Of a DNA stretch of 64,000 nt, positions 21,935 to 32,455 are shown one piece after another. The DNA is taken from assembly GCA_958295665.1 (NCBI GenBank), contig OY282558.1, positions 45,818,389-45,882,388 on the forward strand. The letters run 5' to 3'. The first letter of the stretch is position 1; each line of letters starts with the position of its first letter. This DNA is from Tipula vernalis. Lineage: Eukaryota; Arthropoda; Insecta; Diptera; Tipulidae. The notes under the pieces were generated by a model. It ran no database searches, was not told where the DNA came from, and saw only the letters and a list, made by a program, of their open reading frames with translations. Position numbers and translations under genes: made by a program.

Positions 21935-22984
21935 GTGACTGGCTTTCCGTTTTCCATGTCTTACCAGAGCTCCGTCGCTAGTCAGCCCTTGAATATCTGT
22001 AATCTGTTTGCCAATTTTTTTGCGTCGGTTTATAGACCTGTTCTGTCGTCCGTTATCGTATCTCCAGCTTTGCCCACCTACGATCAATTTAATATTTTCA
22101 AGTTTACCGAGGAAGAAGTACGGGATTGCTTGCCCCAGCTCGAGGTTGGAAAGGGAGCGGGTTATGATGGCTTCCCGCCGATTCTGTTTAAGTCTTGTGC
22201 TGAGAGTTTGACTCGTCCTATTACCTTCATATTTAATGAAAGCCTTAGTCGCGGTTTTTTCGGGTAGAAAAAGTGATGTAAGTAATTATCGTGGGATCGC
22301 CATTCTTTCCGTCTTACCCAAGTTGTTTGAGTCTATGGTTCATAGAATCTTGTTCTTCCACACTAAAAACTTCATTTCTCCTGTACAACATGGATTTTAT
22401 CGCGGTAGGTCTACAGTAACTAACTTGATTTCGTTTTGTGGCGACTTATTTGATAGTGTAAATTCCAGACATCAGCTTGAGTTGTTTATACTGATTTTGC
22501 CAAGGCTTTTGATATGATTGACCACTCTATTCTTCTTAGTAAGTTAGAAAATCTAAATTGTTAGTTCATTCCTATTAAATGGTTGCGTTCCTACCTCACT
22601 GATCGTTGGCAATTCCGTTTGGTCCGGATCTTGGGTTCTTACTCCCAATTATTTCATGTGTCATGTGGAGCAATGCTTTGAGTTTGCTAACTGCCTCCTT
22701 TGCGCAGATGACATGAACATTTTCGTCCAGATTTCTAGTTTGTCTGATTTTGTAAAGTTGCAGGAGGACTTAAACAGATTTTCTAGTTGGTCAATTAACA
22801 ATAGACTGGCTCTGAACGTGAGCAAATGTAAGACGCTTTCTTTTAATTGTATCCGCTCACCCGTTTTTCACCAATATCAGCTGTACAATGAAGACGTTGA
22901 CCGAGTCGAGTTCATTTTCGATCTTGGAGTGATTTTTGCAGCTGACGCTATATTACCAGACATGTTAACACCATTATTTCAAAG
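21935..22984 (+). pseudogene. LINE reverse transcriptase, broken
   Basis: Pieces in shifting frames give KGAGYDGFPPILFKSCAESL, then NYRGIAILSVLPKLFESMVH, QHGFYRGRSTVTNL, DFAKAFDMIDHSILLSKLEN and LLCADDMNIF (the active-site box, normally YADD). The segment with the usual GVPQG motif is deleted between about 22630 and 22660. Stops occur near 22265, 22517 and 22561. The order is that of jockey-clade RT. Confidence 0.85.
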
Positions 22985-23560
22985 TCGTATATTATGTTGA
23001 GCTTTATTAAATGAAACTGCAGGGATTTTAGGGACCCAATAACTTTGACATCACTGTATGTCTCGTTTGTCCGGTCTATTTTGGAGTATGGATCTCCAGT
23101 TTGGGCGCCATCCTACCACTTTCATTCCGGGAGGATTGAGAGTATTCAGAAGCAATTTGTTCTGTTCGCCCTCTGATGTTTGCCATCCACGCGTGCTGTG
23201 GAATATGTCCTCCCACCTTAACAATATCGATGTAATCTTTTGAAATTGCAACGTCTAGACTATCGCCGGGACGTAGCTTCCGCGCTGTACGTGCGCGATA
23301 TCATTAATTTCCGTATCGACTATACCGAACTACTCGCACGTCTAAAAATCTATGCTCCTGAACACCGAATGCGTCAACGAGATGGGGTTTTACTTATTGA
23401 CCTGGTGCCAACAAACTATGGTCTTTCGGAACCGATCCTGAGAATATCACGGGTGTTCAATTCAGTTTTTGAAATTTTTGATTTTCACTTGTCGAGAGAT
23501 TTGTTCAAAAATGTTTTATTTAAGTTTTTTAATAATAGTAATTGTTTGTACCGATTGTAG
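22985..23560 (+). pseudogene. LINE ORF2 C-terminal domain
   Basis: Text such as LTSLYVSFVRSILEYGSPVW (partly out of frame, about 23040-23105), RIESIQKQFVLFAL and finally the open piece 23240-23560 with LDYRRDVASALYVRDIINF and GLSEPILRISRVFN matches the region following the RT in jockey-type elements. The last piece is open for 106 residues and ends just before the (AAATA)n tail. Confidence 0.8.
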
Positions 23561-23600
23561 TCACTGTGGGTATCAAATAAATAAATAAATAAAAAACTAT

Positions 23601-24059
23601 TGGCTCGGCTAAATTAGTTTGTGTCTTGAACCAAACGCCTTTGCTTTTGGTTGCTACTTTCAACTCCAGTTGCTTCATCAATTCGTTATTTTTATGTGTG
23701 TTTATAGCAACCTTAGGGTTGAACTCAAATTGAACAAAAAAAACTCGTGTAACGAAACCAGGACTTGGTTTGACAAATTAACGGTTGTTTTGAATTTTTG
23801 AACGTCTGATTCGTTGAATATGGTAAAATGATTACAATATTTCTGTGATTAATTTTTAATAAATTAATACAATGGAATATTTACGCAATCTCCGAATCAC
23901 TCTGAAAGGACAATCGTACGGGGGTCGTAGTTCTGTCTTCACTTTGTAAAGATTTGAAATACGTAATCTGACTTCGGTATGAATACACCATGTTCTGATG
24001 ACGATTGTCATATGATTTTGTATTACGCAACCTTTGTTGCTTTGTTCTTGAGCAGTAGT
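23601..24059. other. Unassigned, AT-rich
   Basis: No coding or repeat signal I can support. Short open frames are not recognisable. Confidence 0.45.
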
Positions 24060-24087
24060 TGTGGCTCTTTGGCTGACCTTAAGCTAT

Positions 24088-24192
24088 CAGGGTCAAATGT
24101 CAAAGGTTAAGGTCAGGGCTAAAGTTCAAAGTTTAAAGGTCAAAGTCAAAGGTGACATGTCAAAAGGTCAAAGGAAAGACCAAAAGTCAAAA
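24088..24192 (+). repeat. Cluster of AGGTCA/AAAGTCA-like units
   Basis: The stretch is built from near-tandem ~9-12 bp units such as GGGTCAAATGTCAAAGGTTA, AAGGTCAAAGTCAAAGGTGA and AAAAGGTCAAAGGAAAG. AGGTCA is the half-site of nuclear receptors, and AGGTCA-A-AGTCA is close to a DR1/HNF4-type element. It may simply be a degenerate minisatellite. Confidence 0.5.
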
Positions 24193-24239
24193 TGTGATTT
24201 TTGCCCTACATTAAGTGGTAAAATTGTATAGACGAAACC

Positions 24240-24460
24240 TATCACACATATAAAGCATAGATTCAGGGGTAAAGTGAGTGATGATGTAATCGTTTACACA
24301 TGTAGTCTTACATTCAGGGGTAAATACATTATTCATACATTCAGGACCAAACACATTTATTAGCATAAGTTCCGGCGAAAATAATTGCATACGAGAGAGG
24401 CAAAACGTTTCTTAGCGCAGATTCAGGTGAAAACAATTGCAAACAGGGGAGGCAAATACG
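24240..24460. repeat. Degenerate repeat with TTCAGGGGTAAA cores
   Basis: Related units occur at about 24261 (GATTCAGGGGTAAAG), 24312 (CATTCAGGGGTAAAT), 24340 (CATTCAGGACCAAAC), 24370 (GTTCCGGCGAAAATAATTGC) and 24420 (GATTCAGGTGAAAACAATTGC). The spacing is irregular. Confidence 0.5.
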
Positions 24461-24539
24461 TCTAAAAAACCCAAATTTCACTAATTATATATGTAATTTT
24501 CACATGAGTCATGATTCATGAGAGATTCGCATCTCCTTA

Positions 24540-24860
24540 AGATGAATTAAAATCGTTGATGTAAGTAGAGCTTGTTTGGCTTTATTCCATTCCTCTGACC
24601 ACTAGAAAATACGTGTGTTATTCTTAAGACTTAACAAAGAAGCTAAGTGAGAATGCAATGGTGAGAGGTATTCTGCGATGTTTCGAATGAACCGGCCTGA
24701 AAGAGGGTGTAGGGAAATTACAAATAGTCTCAATTCGATTGGCAGATATATCGCGTGTTCCAAAATGTCGAGGTTCTCCACACCAAATACACATTTGGTG
24801 AATTTAATATTAACTCCAAATTGAACTTGGCAGTCTCCTGAAAAGTAGTCTCAGATGATG
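24540..24860 (-). pseudogene. Ty3/gypsy pol remnant (RT C-terminus)
   Basis: Minus-strand translation gives FGVNIKFTKCVFGVENLDIL, matching the segment after the YLDD box of gypsy RT (x-N-x-x-K-C-V-F-G-V-x-x-L-x-x-L-G-H). In a shifted frame it is followed by CNFPTPSFRPVHS, matching the FP-x-P-T-x-x-x-L-R-x-F-L-G segment. It is heavily degraded, with several frameshifts. Confidence 0.55.
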
Positions 24861-25029
24861 TTTGTGATGCTCAATATTCTTTCTTGCAAAAGAGGATATT
24901 TGTCCATATTCCGATTCTCAAGGTTTGAGCTTCTATTTCTTGATTGACGAGAATACGGACTTTGCGACCGATTGCAATTTTGGCAAGGATGTTCTCAAGC
25001 CGATTATTTTGTTCATTTCCAGATATTGA

Positions 25030-25245
25030 ATTATGTAACAAAATGTTGGCTTAAGAGAGGCTTCGTAAATCTTATTAGCTGGCGGCCCGTTTTCTGGATT
25101 GAGAAATTAAAGCGATATTCACGACACGATGTAACCTCCTAAGCCATAACTTCTTAAGTAGTTCAGATAGTTTTCTATCACCCAACTCGTTGGAAAGTAT
25201 TTCCTCTATATGACGTTCTTCACTGGGTTCTGGGTGAATGTCATT
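25030..25245 (-). pseudogene. Ty3/gypsy gag remnant
   Basis: Minus-strand translation gives EERHIEEILSNELGDRKLSE, LLKKL, WLRRLHRVVNIALIS and, after a stop, RLENILAKIA. The pattern L-G-D-R-K-P-S-x-L-L, followed by L-W-L-x-R-L-P-x-x-V-x-x-I-L and L-A-x-x-A-D, is the capsid region of many arthropod gypsy gag proteins. With the pol remnant to its left (same strand, correct order) it marks one old, internally collapsed element at about 24540-25245. Confidence 0.6.
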
Positions 25246-25659
25246 CAATTAATTTTTGTTTAATCCATACCACGTTAAAAAAAATATTGTTGTTTCATTG
25301 TTGCATTGAACACAATATGTTAAACACGAAAGCTTGGGTCGGTTGTTGCAAATTACCATTGCTCGTCAGCAATTTTGAAAAACAAGAAACGGGTAAAACA
25401 ATGCCATTTTCAGTTTCGCACTGGTTAAAATTTTCTGGTTTCGAAAATTAAGAAAATACACGAAATGATCGTTTTAATTTTGTATTGTATTTTTGTATTA
25501 TATTGGCAAAAAATATGAAGAAAAATATGAGCCTGAAACCACAATTTCCAAACACATATTCAGAGAACAAGGAATATATTCATGTACTATATGATTTATA
25601 TTACAAAAGGATCAGAGCTGTAAATCGCTGTATGGTAAAAAAAAAACATAAGATTCGAA

Positions 25660-25945
25660 AAAAGTGGGCTCCATTCCCTAAATGCTGGTTTCATTTGTTT
25701 TTTTTAATTATCTCCTTTTGGGAGCATAGCGGTCTACTAGGCTGGATCACCTCATTCTTTCGAGGCTACTGTCTTCAGATCTCTCCTTGTTTTGTCAAGC
25801 TGTTTTACTTCAGCTAACACCGTTCCTTGGTCATTGCTGGTTTTCCCACTTTCCACTTACCTTGCGGTTTCCATTGTAATGACGTTCGGATTATGTCATT
25901 TGGTGTACTCAATGTGTGTCCGATCCATCTCCAATGCCTGAACGG
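25660..25945 (-). pseudogene. 3' end of an RTE-type LINE
   Basis: Minus-strand translation gives HWRWIGHTLSTPNDIIRTSL then QWKPQGKWKVGKPAMT. The motif W-R-W-I-G-H-x-L-R, followed by A-L-x-W-x-P-Q-G-K-R-x-x-G-R-P, is the signature C-terminal segment of RTE-type and related LINE ORF2 proteins. Later text (SRPLCSQK) matches the usual end W-R-x-x-V-x-x-L-C-x. The reading frame is broken after about 45 residues. No poly(A) or target duplication was identified. Confidence 0.65.
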
Positions 25946-26751
25946 AAGGACGAGAGGCACATCGAATGTGTTTCTTACTTTCTTGGTCCTCTGATTGATT
26001 TCATTTGCAGAAACACTGAATCGTTAACGAAAGTTTAGTTTCAGATCACCATAACGCTACAATCAATTTCAAAAGAGTTTAAGCAAAGTTTCGTGTAGTG
26101 CTACTACGAACATTCACTTTTTTCAAACGAAAAGAACTTGTTGGTCCTTTCTTCTTCAAAACTCTATGATAGTGATAAAGCGACTGAAGGCAGTTCCCGT
26201 TTCCCTTATTGGTGGAGTCGGGGTGTTTAGAAAAATGTGATTTCACCAGGTAATGAGGCCAAAAATTGTTTCATGGTATCTTCAGCTTTCGTTCGATACA
26301 CTTCCTGTGTTTCTTCAAAACTTAAATTAGTAAAGGACTAAATAAAAGCAAAATGAACAAATTGTGATCAAATCCACACTTCGGATATTTATAAAAAAAA
26401 AAAAAAATTCAGTAAAAATAGTGGTATCCGCCATCCAAGTTTCCAAAGGTGGCAACTCTACCTTGAACCGACATGCAAAATTAGCATTATTGATGAACAC
26501 CTATTACCAAAATATTGCTTGAACGAAGTTGCTCAATGAAAATATATTTGTTCATCGAACTATGTTGTATACGGCTAGTATACGGTTGTATACGGTATAC
26601 GAGTAACTGAAATAACATTTCCAGGGTTTAACAATATCCCGTTGAAATGAACTGTGAAGCGGTGTATGTCTTAACAATTAAGAAAATTACATGAGGCACT
26701 TCAAGTATAAAATTTATTTGTTTGGAAAGATCATTACCTGTTACTTGGTAC
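25946..26751. other. Unassigned, AT-rich
   Basis: Nothing I can support. An A-run at 26393-26407 and a partial internal repeat GTATACGGTTGTATACGGTATACG near 26569-26600 are present. Confidence 0.45.
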
Positions 26752-27274
26752 ATCAAAAATTAGTCGAAAGAGAAAGTTTGTCGGTATTAAATCAATAAGA
26801 TTCTTTCGGCTTTTTATAGACAAAATATATTAAAAATAATGGCATTCACAGAAAAAGTAGAAATATCAAAATAACCCCTCCCCCCGCGTATACTTTAACC
26901 AGAGGTCAATACAAAGTGTATCGACTCCAAAAAATGAAAACTTTCCTTGAGCTTTCTCTGTGGTAGTTTGGTTTCGTACTGACAAGTTCGTACAAACAAA
27001 AAGTTCGGTCTACTCATCAGGTAGCTACGACCAAACTACAAAAATACAATTCTAACTTCATACATTACGTATGAGGCAAGAACACATTGACTTACGCATT
27101 GACTTAGTACGGGGATGATTTTGATATATCTACGTTTTCTGGTAGATATATTTATAAATGATTGGCCTCTTAATTTTTTCTGATTAACAAGTCGAAAATG
27201 TTGTGAATGCCATTATTTTTAATATATTTTGTCTATAAAAAGCTGAAAGAATCTTATTCAAAAATTAGTCGACG
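26752..27274. mobile_element. Inverted-repeat element (MITE-like), copy 1
   Basis: About 26794-26850 (AATAAGATTCTTTCGGCTTT, then TTATAGACAAAATATATT and on to GGCATTCAC) is the reverse complement of 27202-27258. A 15-bp direct repeat TCAAAAATTAGTCGA stands just outside, at 26752-26766 and 27260-27274, although the left copy is separated from the inverted repeat by about 27 bp. The interior carries CCCCTCCCCCC on the left and CATCCCCGTACT-like text on the right in mirrored orientation. A relative occurs at 58567. Confidence 0.7.
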
Positions 27275-27544
27275 CACCAGGTTTCCAATGAATACGGCTT
27301 GAAAATTTGTCGAATACACCGATCGCGATATGAATAACAAAATTGCTCTGTAAATTTCTTTCGTTTTGTAGTTGCGTTTAACCGGAACAGGTGTCTCTCG
27401 GCTGTAAAGAAATAATGTTGTAAGATCTCAATAAACAAAATGTCGGATTTTTTTTGCCAATTTTGCATGAATTTTCTGTTGCTAGTAAATGAAAAATTCC
27501 TGGGACGCGACCGCCACACTCCCAAGCCAAATTATTACAAAATT

Positions 27545-28811
27545 ATTTTCTAGTGAATCCAAAAAAAGCACCTGCAAATCAATTTCTAACAAAATAATTT
27601 AGCTAATCGTCGCCATACTTGACATTTCAGCTGCTAATAACACGTTCACCCCAACCCCATTTTGCTTTCTTTAAAAAATACATACATTTATAGCGGCGGT
27701 ATAAAAATAAGAAAGCTCCATCTTAAATTTTCACGATAAAAAATTCACCCCGTTTGTGAATATTCAAATTTGTTATTCGCCTCCTTGAGGTTATTCCTTG
27801 TAATAAATATTTAAAATCTTTTATTTTCAAATAATTTCCTTATTATTCATAATTTTTTTGTTTTTGTTAAGCTCCTCATCCCACAATTCAACTTATGTAC
27901 GAATTTTTTTTTTTTTTGTGGGGAAAATCGAAAAAATATCGATAATTTTCATCTCACACATATTTTATTTTTCGTTTTTGTTTAAAGCACAAAAACATCT
28001 TGTATCAGATTATTACTACTCTCTTTGTTTGTAAGGATGTGTTTGTGCGGAAAATTTCAGAACAAAATTGTATTTAACAGCATTCAAATGTCTCCATGTA
28101 TGTATGTATGTATAAGTTGTTTTCCTCATTTTATATTTTTGTTAGGAATTAAAAATGTATATATCGATCGGAATGAATAACACACACACACACCGCACAA
28201 ACACATGTATCTACCTACATACACAGTGTATATGTACATACATCCATCTCCTTTTTTGTAATCATAAAACAATGAACATTTTCCAATGTGACGTCATGAT
28301 AGTGTTTCCTCCCATGACGTCATACCAATATGTATTGGCTATCATTTAAAATGTCAGCATAAAAAAATGTATGTTATTATTAATGGGACGAAGGGGGGAA
28401 TAAGAAAACCTAACACTCTATCTAAAAAACATAAAACTACTAAAGAATAGAGAAAAATTACATGTAGCTTGACCCAGCCTTGATTATGTTTTATGTCGTT
28501 TACAAATATTTGATTTCATGTTTTATGATTTTTTCCAACAAAAAATCTAAATTATGTTATTTATCTCAGCGAGAGCACCCACAGTATATAGGATGGTGTA
28601 ATTTTGATATCTCAGTATATAATGAATGAATGGAAATGGTTTATTAAAGTAATTCTGAATTAACTAATTTTTTGAAGCTATTTTAACACTAAGCAAAAGG
28701 GGGGGTGAACGTGTTATTAGCAGCTGAAATGTCAAGTATGGCGACGATTAGCTAAATTATTTTGTTAGAAATTGATTTGCAGGTGCTTTTTTTTTGGATT
28801 CACTAGAAAAT
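27545..28811. mobile_element. 1.27-kb element with ~125-bp near-identical TIRs and 6-bp target duplication
   Basis: 27545-27667 and 28688-28811 are near-identical inverted repeats, starting ATTTTCTAGTGAATCC and running through GCACCTGCAAATCAATTTCT and CTAATCGTCGCCATACTTGA to AACACGTTCACC. The sequence AAAATT stands directly outside both ends (27539-27544 and 28812-28817). The ~1-kb interior is AT-rich with CATA/ACAC microsatellites and no transposase. Little divergence between the arms suggests a fairly recent copy. Family unknown. Confidence 0.8.
28289..28322. promoter_or_regulatory. Two perfect TGACGTCA (CRE/ATF) palindromes
   Basis: TGACGTCA occurs at 28289-28296 and 28315-28322, both followed by T, so 26 bp separate their starts. 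This 8-mer is the consensus for CREB/ATF-type bZIP dimers. The pair lies inside the non-coding interior of the 27545-28811 element. Binding is not shown by sequence alone. Confidence 0.4.
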
Positions 28812-28950
28812 AAAATTAAAATTTATATTAATAAAAACGAGATTGATTTGGAAAATTGGACTTTTGTCGCAGTTTTGTAATTGAAATACGAGTATAAAGA
28901 AAATTTGCTACTTTATTGAATAATTCTTGTATGTTTTCAAAATTTATTAA

Positions 28951-28982
28951 TTTGTTTTCTTCTTTTTTCGTTTCAGGTAAGC
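28951..28982 (+). promoter_or_regulatory. Candidate recursive splice site (ratchet point)
   Basis: A 23-nt tract at 28951-28973 is pyrimidine in 21 positions and runs straight into CAG|GTAAGC (28974-28982), joining a strong 3' splice site to a strong 5' splice site with no exon between. This is the hallmark of recursive splice sites known from long Drosophila introns. A possible branch site (TTAAT) lies at 28947-28951. It is the only place on either strand where I found CAGGTAAG with a long pyrimidine tract. It implies a + strand host gene with a very long intron across the window. Confidence 0.55.
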
Positions 28983-28989
28983 TTGAATG

Positions 28990-30944
28990 TCAAACATCAT
29001 GCCCGGTAACAACGCTTTCAAGTAACAAATATATTTTTATATTTAAATTTAAATCGAGCAAAATTTCCACAACAAATAATTTAATAAGCTATTTCGCCGA
29101 ATCATGTATGAATATTCAGTGATTCAATAGCTATGAACAAAAGTAAAAAAAAAAAAAAAAAATCGAAAGCATGAAATAAATATTTCAAATCTGTTAAACA
29201 AATAAGAAAAAAGCTAATTGACATACCTCACTGGTCTCCCTTAAGAAGTAAAGTCGTCTTTGTCGAATTCGATTGATCGATACTCTTATCTCGTTTACCT
29301 CAAATTTTGACATAACGAACGATTTTCAATTAACCAATGGAAAATATTTCGAATTTCTACGATTTTTTTTTTTTTTTTTTCGTTTCGACAAACATCAAAG
29401 CTTCGACAGATATTACACGGCACTTAAATAAATACCCTATTGAAACGAAACCATCAAAGCAAAAAGAAAAAAAAAAAATCGATATTTTTGTTTTACACGA
29501 GGTAAAATAAAATGTGTAATGTAGTCGCGCGATATAAACAAAAATTTTGTGTAGAGTCTTATGGAGTACGGGTTTACATAGTATTGTGAATGTTTTCATA
29601 TTTTATGACATTTTTTTTTTTGTTAAATTTCCATTATGTATATAGTTTGAACTGTCGTATAAAAGGATACAATAAAATATTTATAGATTATGGAAATAAC
29701 ATAAAAAATCACAGCCATATTCCATCCTTCCATTTGTTTGTTTTATTCGTCTAAACTAAAACAAAGTGGTTTTATTACATCCATATAGTTTATCTATTTT
29801 GATCATATTTATATGAGCTTTTCAAAAATAGATTTATTAGAAGAGAGCTTTTGATTGCCGATTTTTATTATTTCATTTATAAATTTAGTACATCCAGTGA
29901 GATATTTTTTTATGTGTGCTTTATATAGGAAAAATATATAGAGTTTACCCTCCAGTATACATACATATGTATATGAATGTAAGTACAAATTGTACGATAA
30001 CTCGGTCTAGTTTCCTAACTGGAAAGCATTTATAAAAGCATAAAACTTGTATATAGTATGTGCACTCGTATAGAAAACGTTTTTTTTTTTCGTTGTCCAT
30101 GTTTTGCTTTAAAACTAGAAGATAAATATTTTAATAGGAAAAAAAAGCTTTTATCGATAAATTAAGATACCAAACGCAAAAAGATTTAAAAGCTCGATAA
30201 AGTGACCATTGAACGAAATAAAAATGGTCGTACCGAAAATATAATTCATAAAGAGTTGAATAAGTGTTTTGAACTAAAACAGTTTTTGTGGCAATTCTTT
30301 ACAAGTGCTACGAGAATAAATTATTACCAGAGTGGCGTCACTTGGATTTAATGGAGCTCCCGGAAAAACGAGCAAATTAATTCGAACCTTGCTATCTAGA
30401 TTGTAAAATTAATTCTTAGTCCTAGTCTGAGGTAAACTTTATTTTGAAATCTAAATTGTAATAGGTGGTAATGTTAGGAATATTTTATTTTATTGTACCA
30501 CTCACCCGTGAATTTGTAAAAATCGTTCGTTTCAAGTTGAGGAAGAGGAATTTTGTAAAATTTAAACGCCCCAATTCCTTTAACCTTTTGAGCTATATAA
30601 ATGTCTTATATTCACGGTTTTGTCGTCAATTAATTTAGCGTACGCAAGTACTAAAACTTTGTTTCAGACAAATCCATTAAATAAATAATTAAATTTTTGT
30701 TGGTGGTTTGCTCCGGATCATTTAAGTGTATGATGACTTCAGGTAAATTAGATAATCTTCACTTAATTGAGCTTAATTGTTAAACTATATTTTGTTTATA
30801 ATAATTTATTTATTTATTCGTACCAAATAACAAATAGAAATAAATAAATTAAATTTTTTATATTATTAAAACATCTTCGACGGCCTCACAATAGTAAGTC
30901 GATAATATAGTAATAATATAATGTGATAATTCGTTAAATCAGAT
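28990..30944. other. AT-rich stretch
   Basis: No coding feature. Long A and T runs (29145-29161, 29364-29380) and CATA-type repeats occur. A GC-richer GAGTGGCGTCACTTGGATTT near 30332 recalls a hAT end but has no partner. Confidence 0.45.
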
Positions 30945-32455
30945 TTTTTTTTTAGAAGTCATGTTTTAATTTTATGATTTTTATGTTTTGAATGTATAGC
31001 ACTAATTAAACAAAAAACCATTTATGGGGACATGATTTTTTTTGTTGTTGTCATTTTTTAAGGTGTCAGAGTGTCAAATATTTCATAGACTCGGTGTTGT
31101 TTTTGTTGCTATAGAAAAAAACTTATTAACCGAAAATTATAATATTGGGCTCATTTTAAAGATAAATAAGTAGGGATTATAAAATATTTATAAAAATTGT
31201 ACCATCTTGAATTTCTTCTTTTTCAAAATGGCCGCCGAAACGTTCTTTTTGAGCTTTCGCCCATGTTCATCTTTTTTTATCTTTTCCCCCATTTAGTTCT
31301 ATTAGACATACTAAAAAATACGTTCAAGTATGTTAATCTCTTTTTTGGGTATACAAATCCAATTTTTTCCTTTTTTTGCGGCCAACCTTATAAAGCATTT
31401 AAACAAAAGATATTGGGTACATCAATTAGTAAAATAAAAATAAAATCTTGGTTTGAGTAATGCATTTGGTTAGGTCCAACCCCTCTGATATCCTATACCT
31501 CTAAAAATATTTTTGGAACTTCTTTAAAAAACACATATACTAAATAACAAGTAAATAAAATGAAAGGTGTAAAGTAATTAAAAACGGGTATAAATTAGTG
31601 TCAAAATAAATTTTTCAAGTTATAAAAATTTAAGTTTATTTTAATTATGGGTAGCTTTAAAAAGTGTTATAAGCCGTTTCCTGAGTCAAACTGTTCGAGA
31701 AATTTAAAGATTCTTGGAAAAATATTCGAAACCTACAGAGAACTTTAAATTCGTGACTTATCTAAAATATTTTCTCTTTATGTTGTAATAACATATTTTT
31801 TTATCAATAGTTTTTGATTTAAATTGCATTTTGAGATACAAAAAATTTGTAGATTGTCATACTTAGACGTATTTGGCGAGAAAACGAAACGAGATGAAAT
31901 GCTGATTTTTTAGTATGTCTAATAGAAGGAAATTGGGAACAAGAAATAAAAAAAAGATGAACATCAGCTGCTATAGTTTTACAGTCAAAATAGCGCCTGC
32001 GTCTAAAAGAGCCGCCCTTGTTCACCGGCTTTGCCGTGACCATTCATAAAAGTCTAAATATGGAATCTTGAACAAGATTACCGTGTATGAGTAACGATGT
32101 ATTTTAAAGCGTACAGGGCAGATTTAGATGATTAGCTTAACAGAACTGTATTTTGATCAAGTTCACGAGACATGGCTATATTGAAATCTAGTTGTTTGTA
32201 TTTTTCTTTGTCAACAAATAAATTATAAATTTCAATTTTTAATTAAACAATTATTGTCGGTAAGGTTCGTCCTCCAAACCCAATATATAATAACTTATTA
32301 ACTTTTTAAACCAAAAATAGCCCGTTGTTTTTTCTATAGCAATAACCAAGTGCATACGATTTTTAAATATTTGTCATGTTGCATAAATTGTTTATTTTAC
32401 TCAGTGCTATACATTAAACGTAAAAATCATAAAATTAAAACATGACTTCTGATTC
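30945..32455. mobile_element. Foldback-like element with ~390-550-bp imperfect inverted arms
   Basis: The outer ends mirror each other: 30955-31005 (AGAAGTCATGTTTTAATTTT, then ATGATTTTTA, then GTATAGCACT) against the reverse complement of 32400-32450. Further in, TTGCTATAGAAAAAA (about 31107) pairs with 32328-32342, ATATTGGG (31142) with 32280-32288, GTTCATCTTTTTTT (31265) with about 31947-31962, and TTCTATTAGACATACTAAAA (31298) with 31905-31925. The arms differ by several indels. The ~560-bp centre has no recognisable gene. Confidence 0.7.

Larger units (their letters stand above)
20115..23600 (+). mobile_element. Jockey-like non-LTR retrotransposon, internally deleted
   Basis: The element starts with GATTAACCTATCAGCC, shared with 2742-3105, and ends in an (AAATA)n tail near 23570-23600. 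It contains, in order, a short leader frame, the C-terminal part of ORF1, an APE-type endonuclease and a broken RT with C-terminal domain. At 3.5 kb it is shorter than usual full-length elements of this type. The stops, the missing AGVPQ segment and the lost CCHC part of ORF1 show it is defective. Confidence 0.85.

Noticed and set aside
30325..30370. A hAT end at GAGTGGCGTCACTTGG
   Set aside because: No partner end and no 8-bp duplication were found.
30735..30750. A third CAG|GTAAA candidate near 30741
   Set aside because: The upstream stretch (GTATGATGACTT) is not pyrimidine-rich and the donor GTAAAT is weaker.
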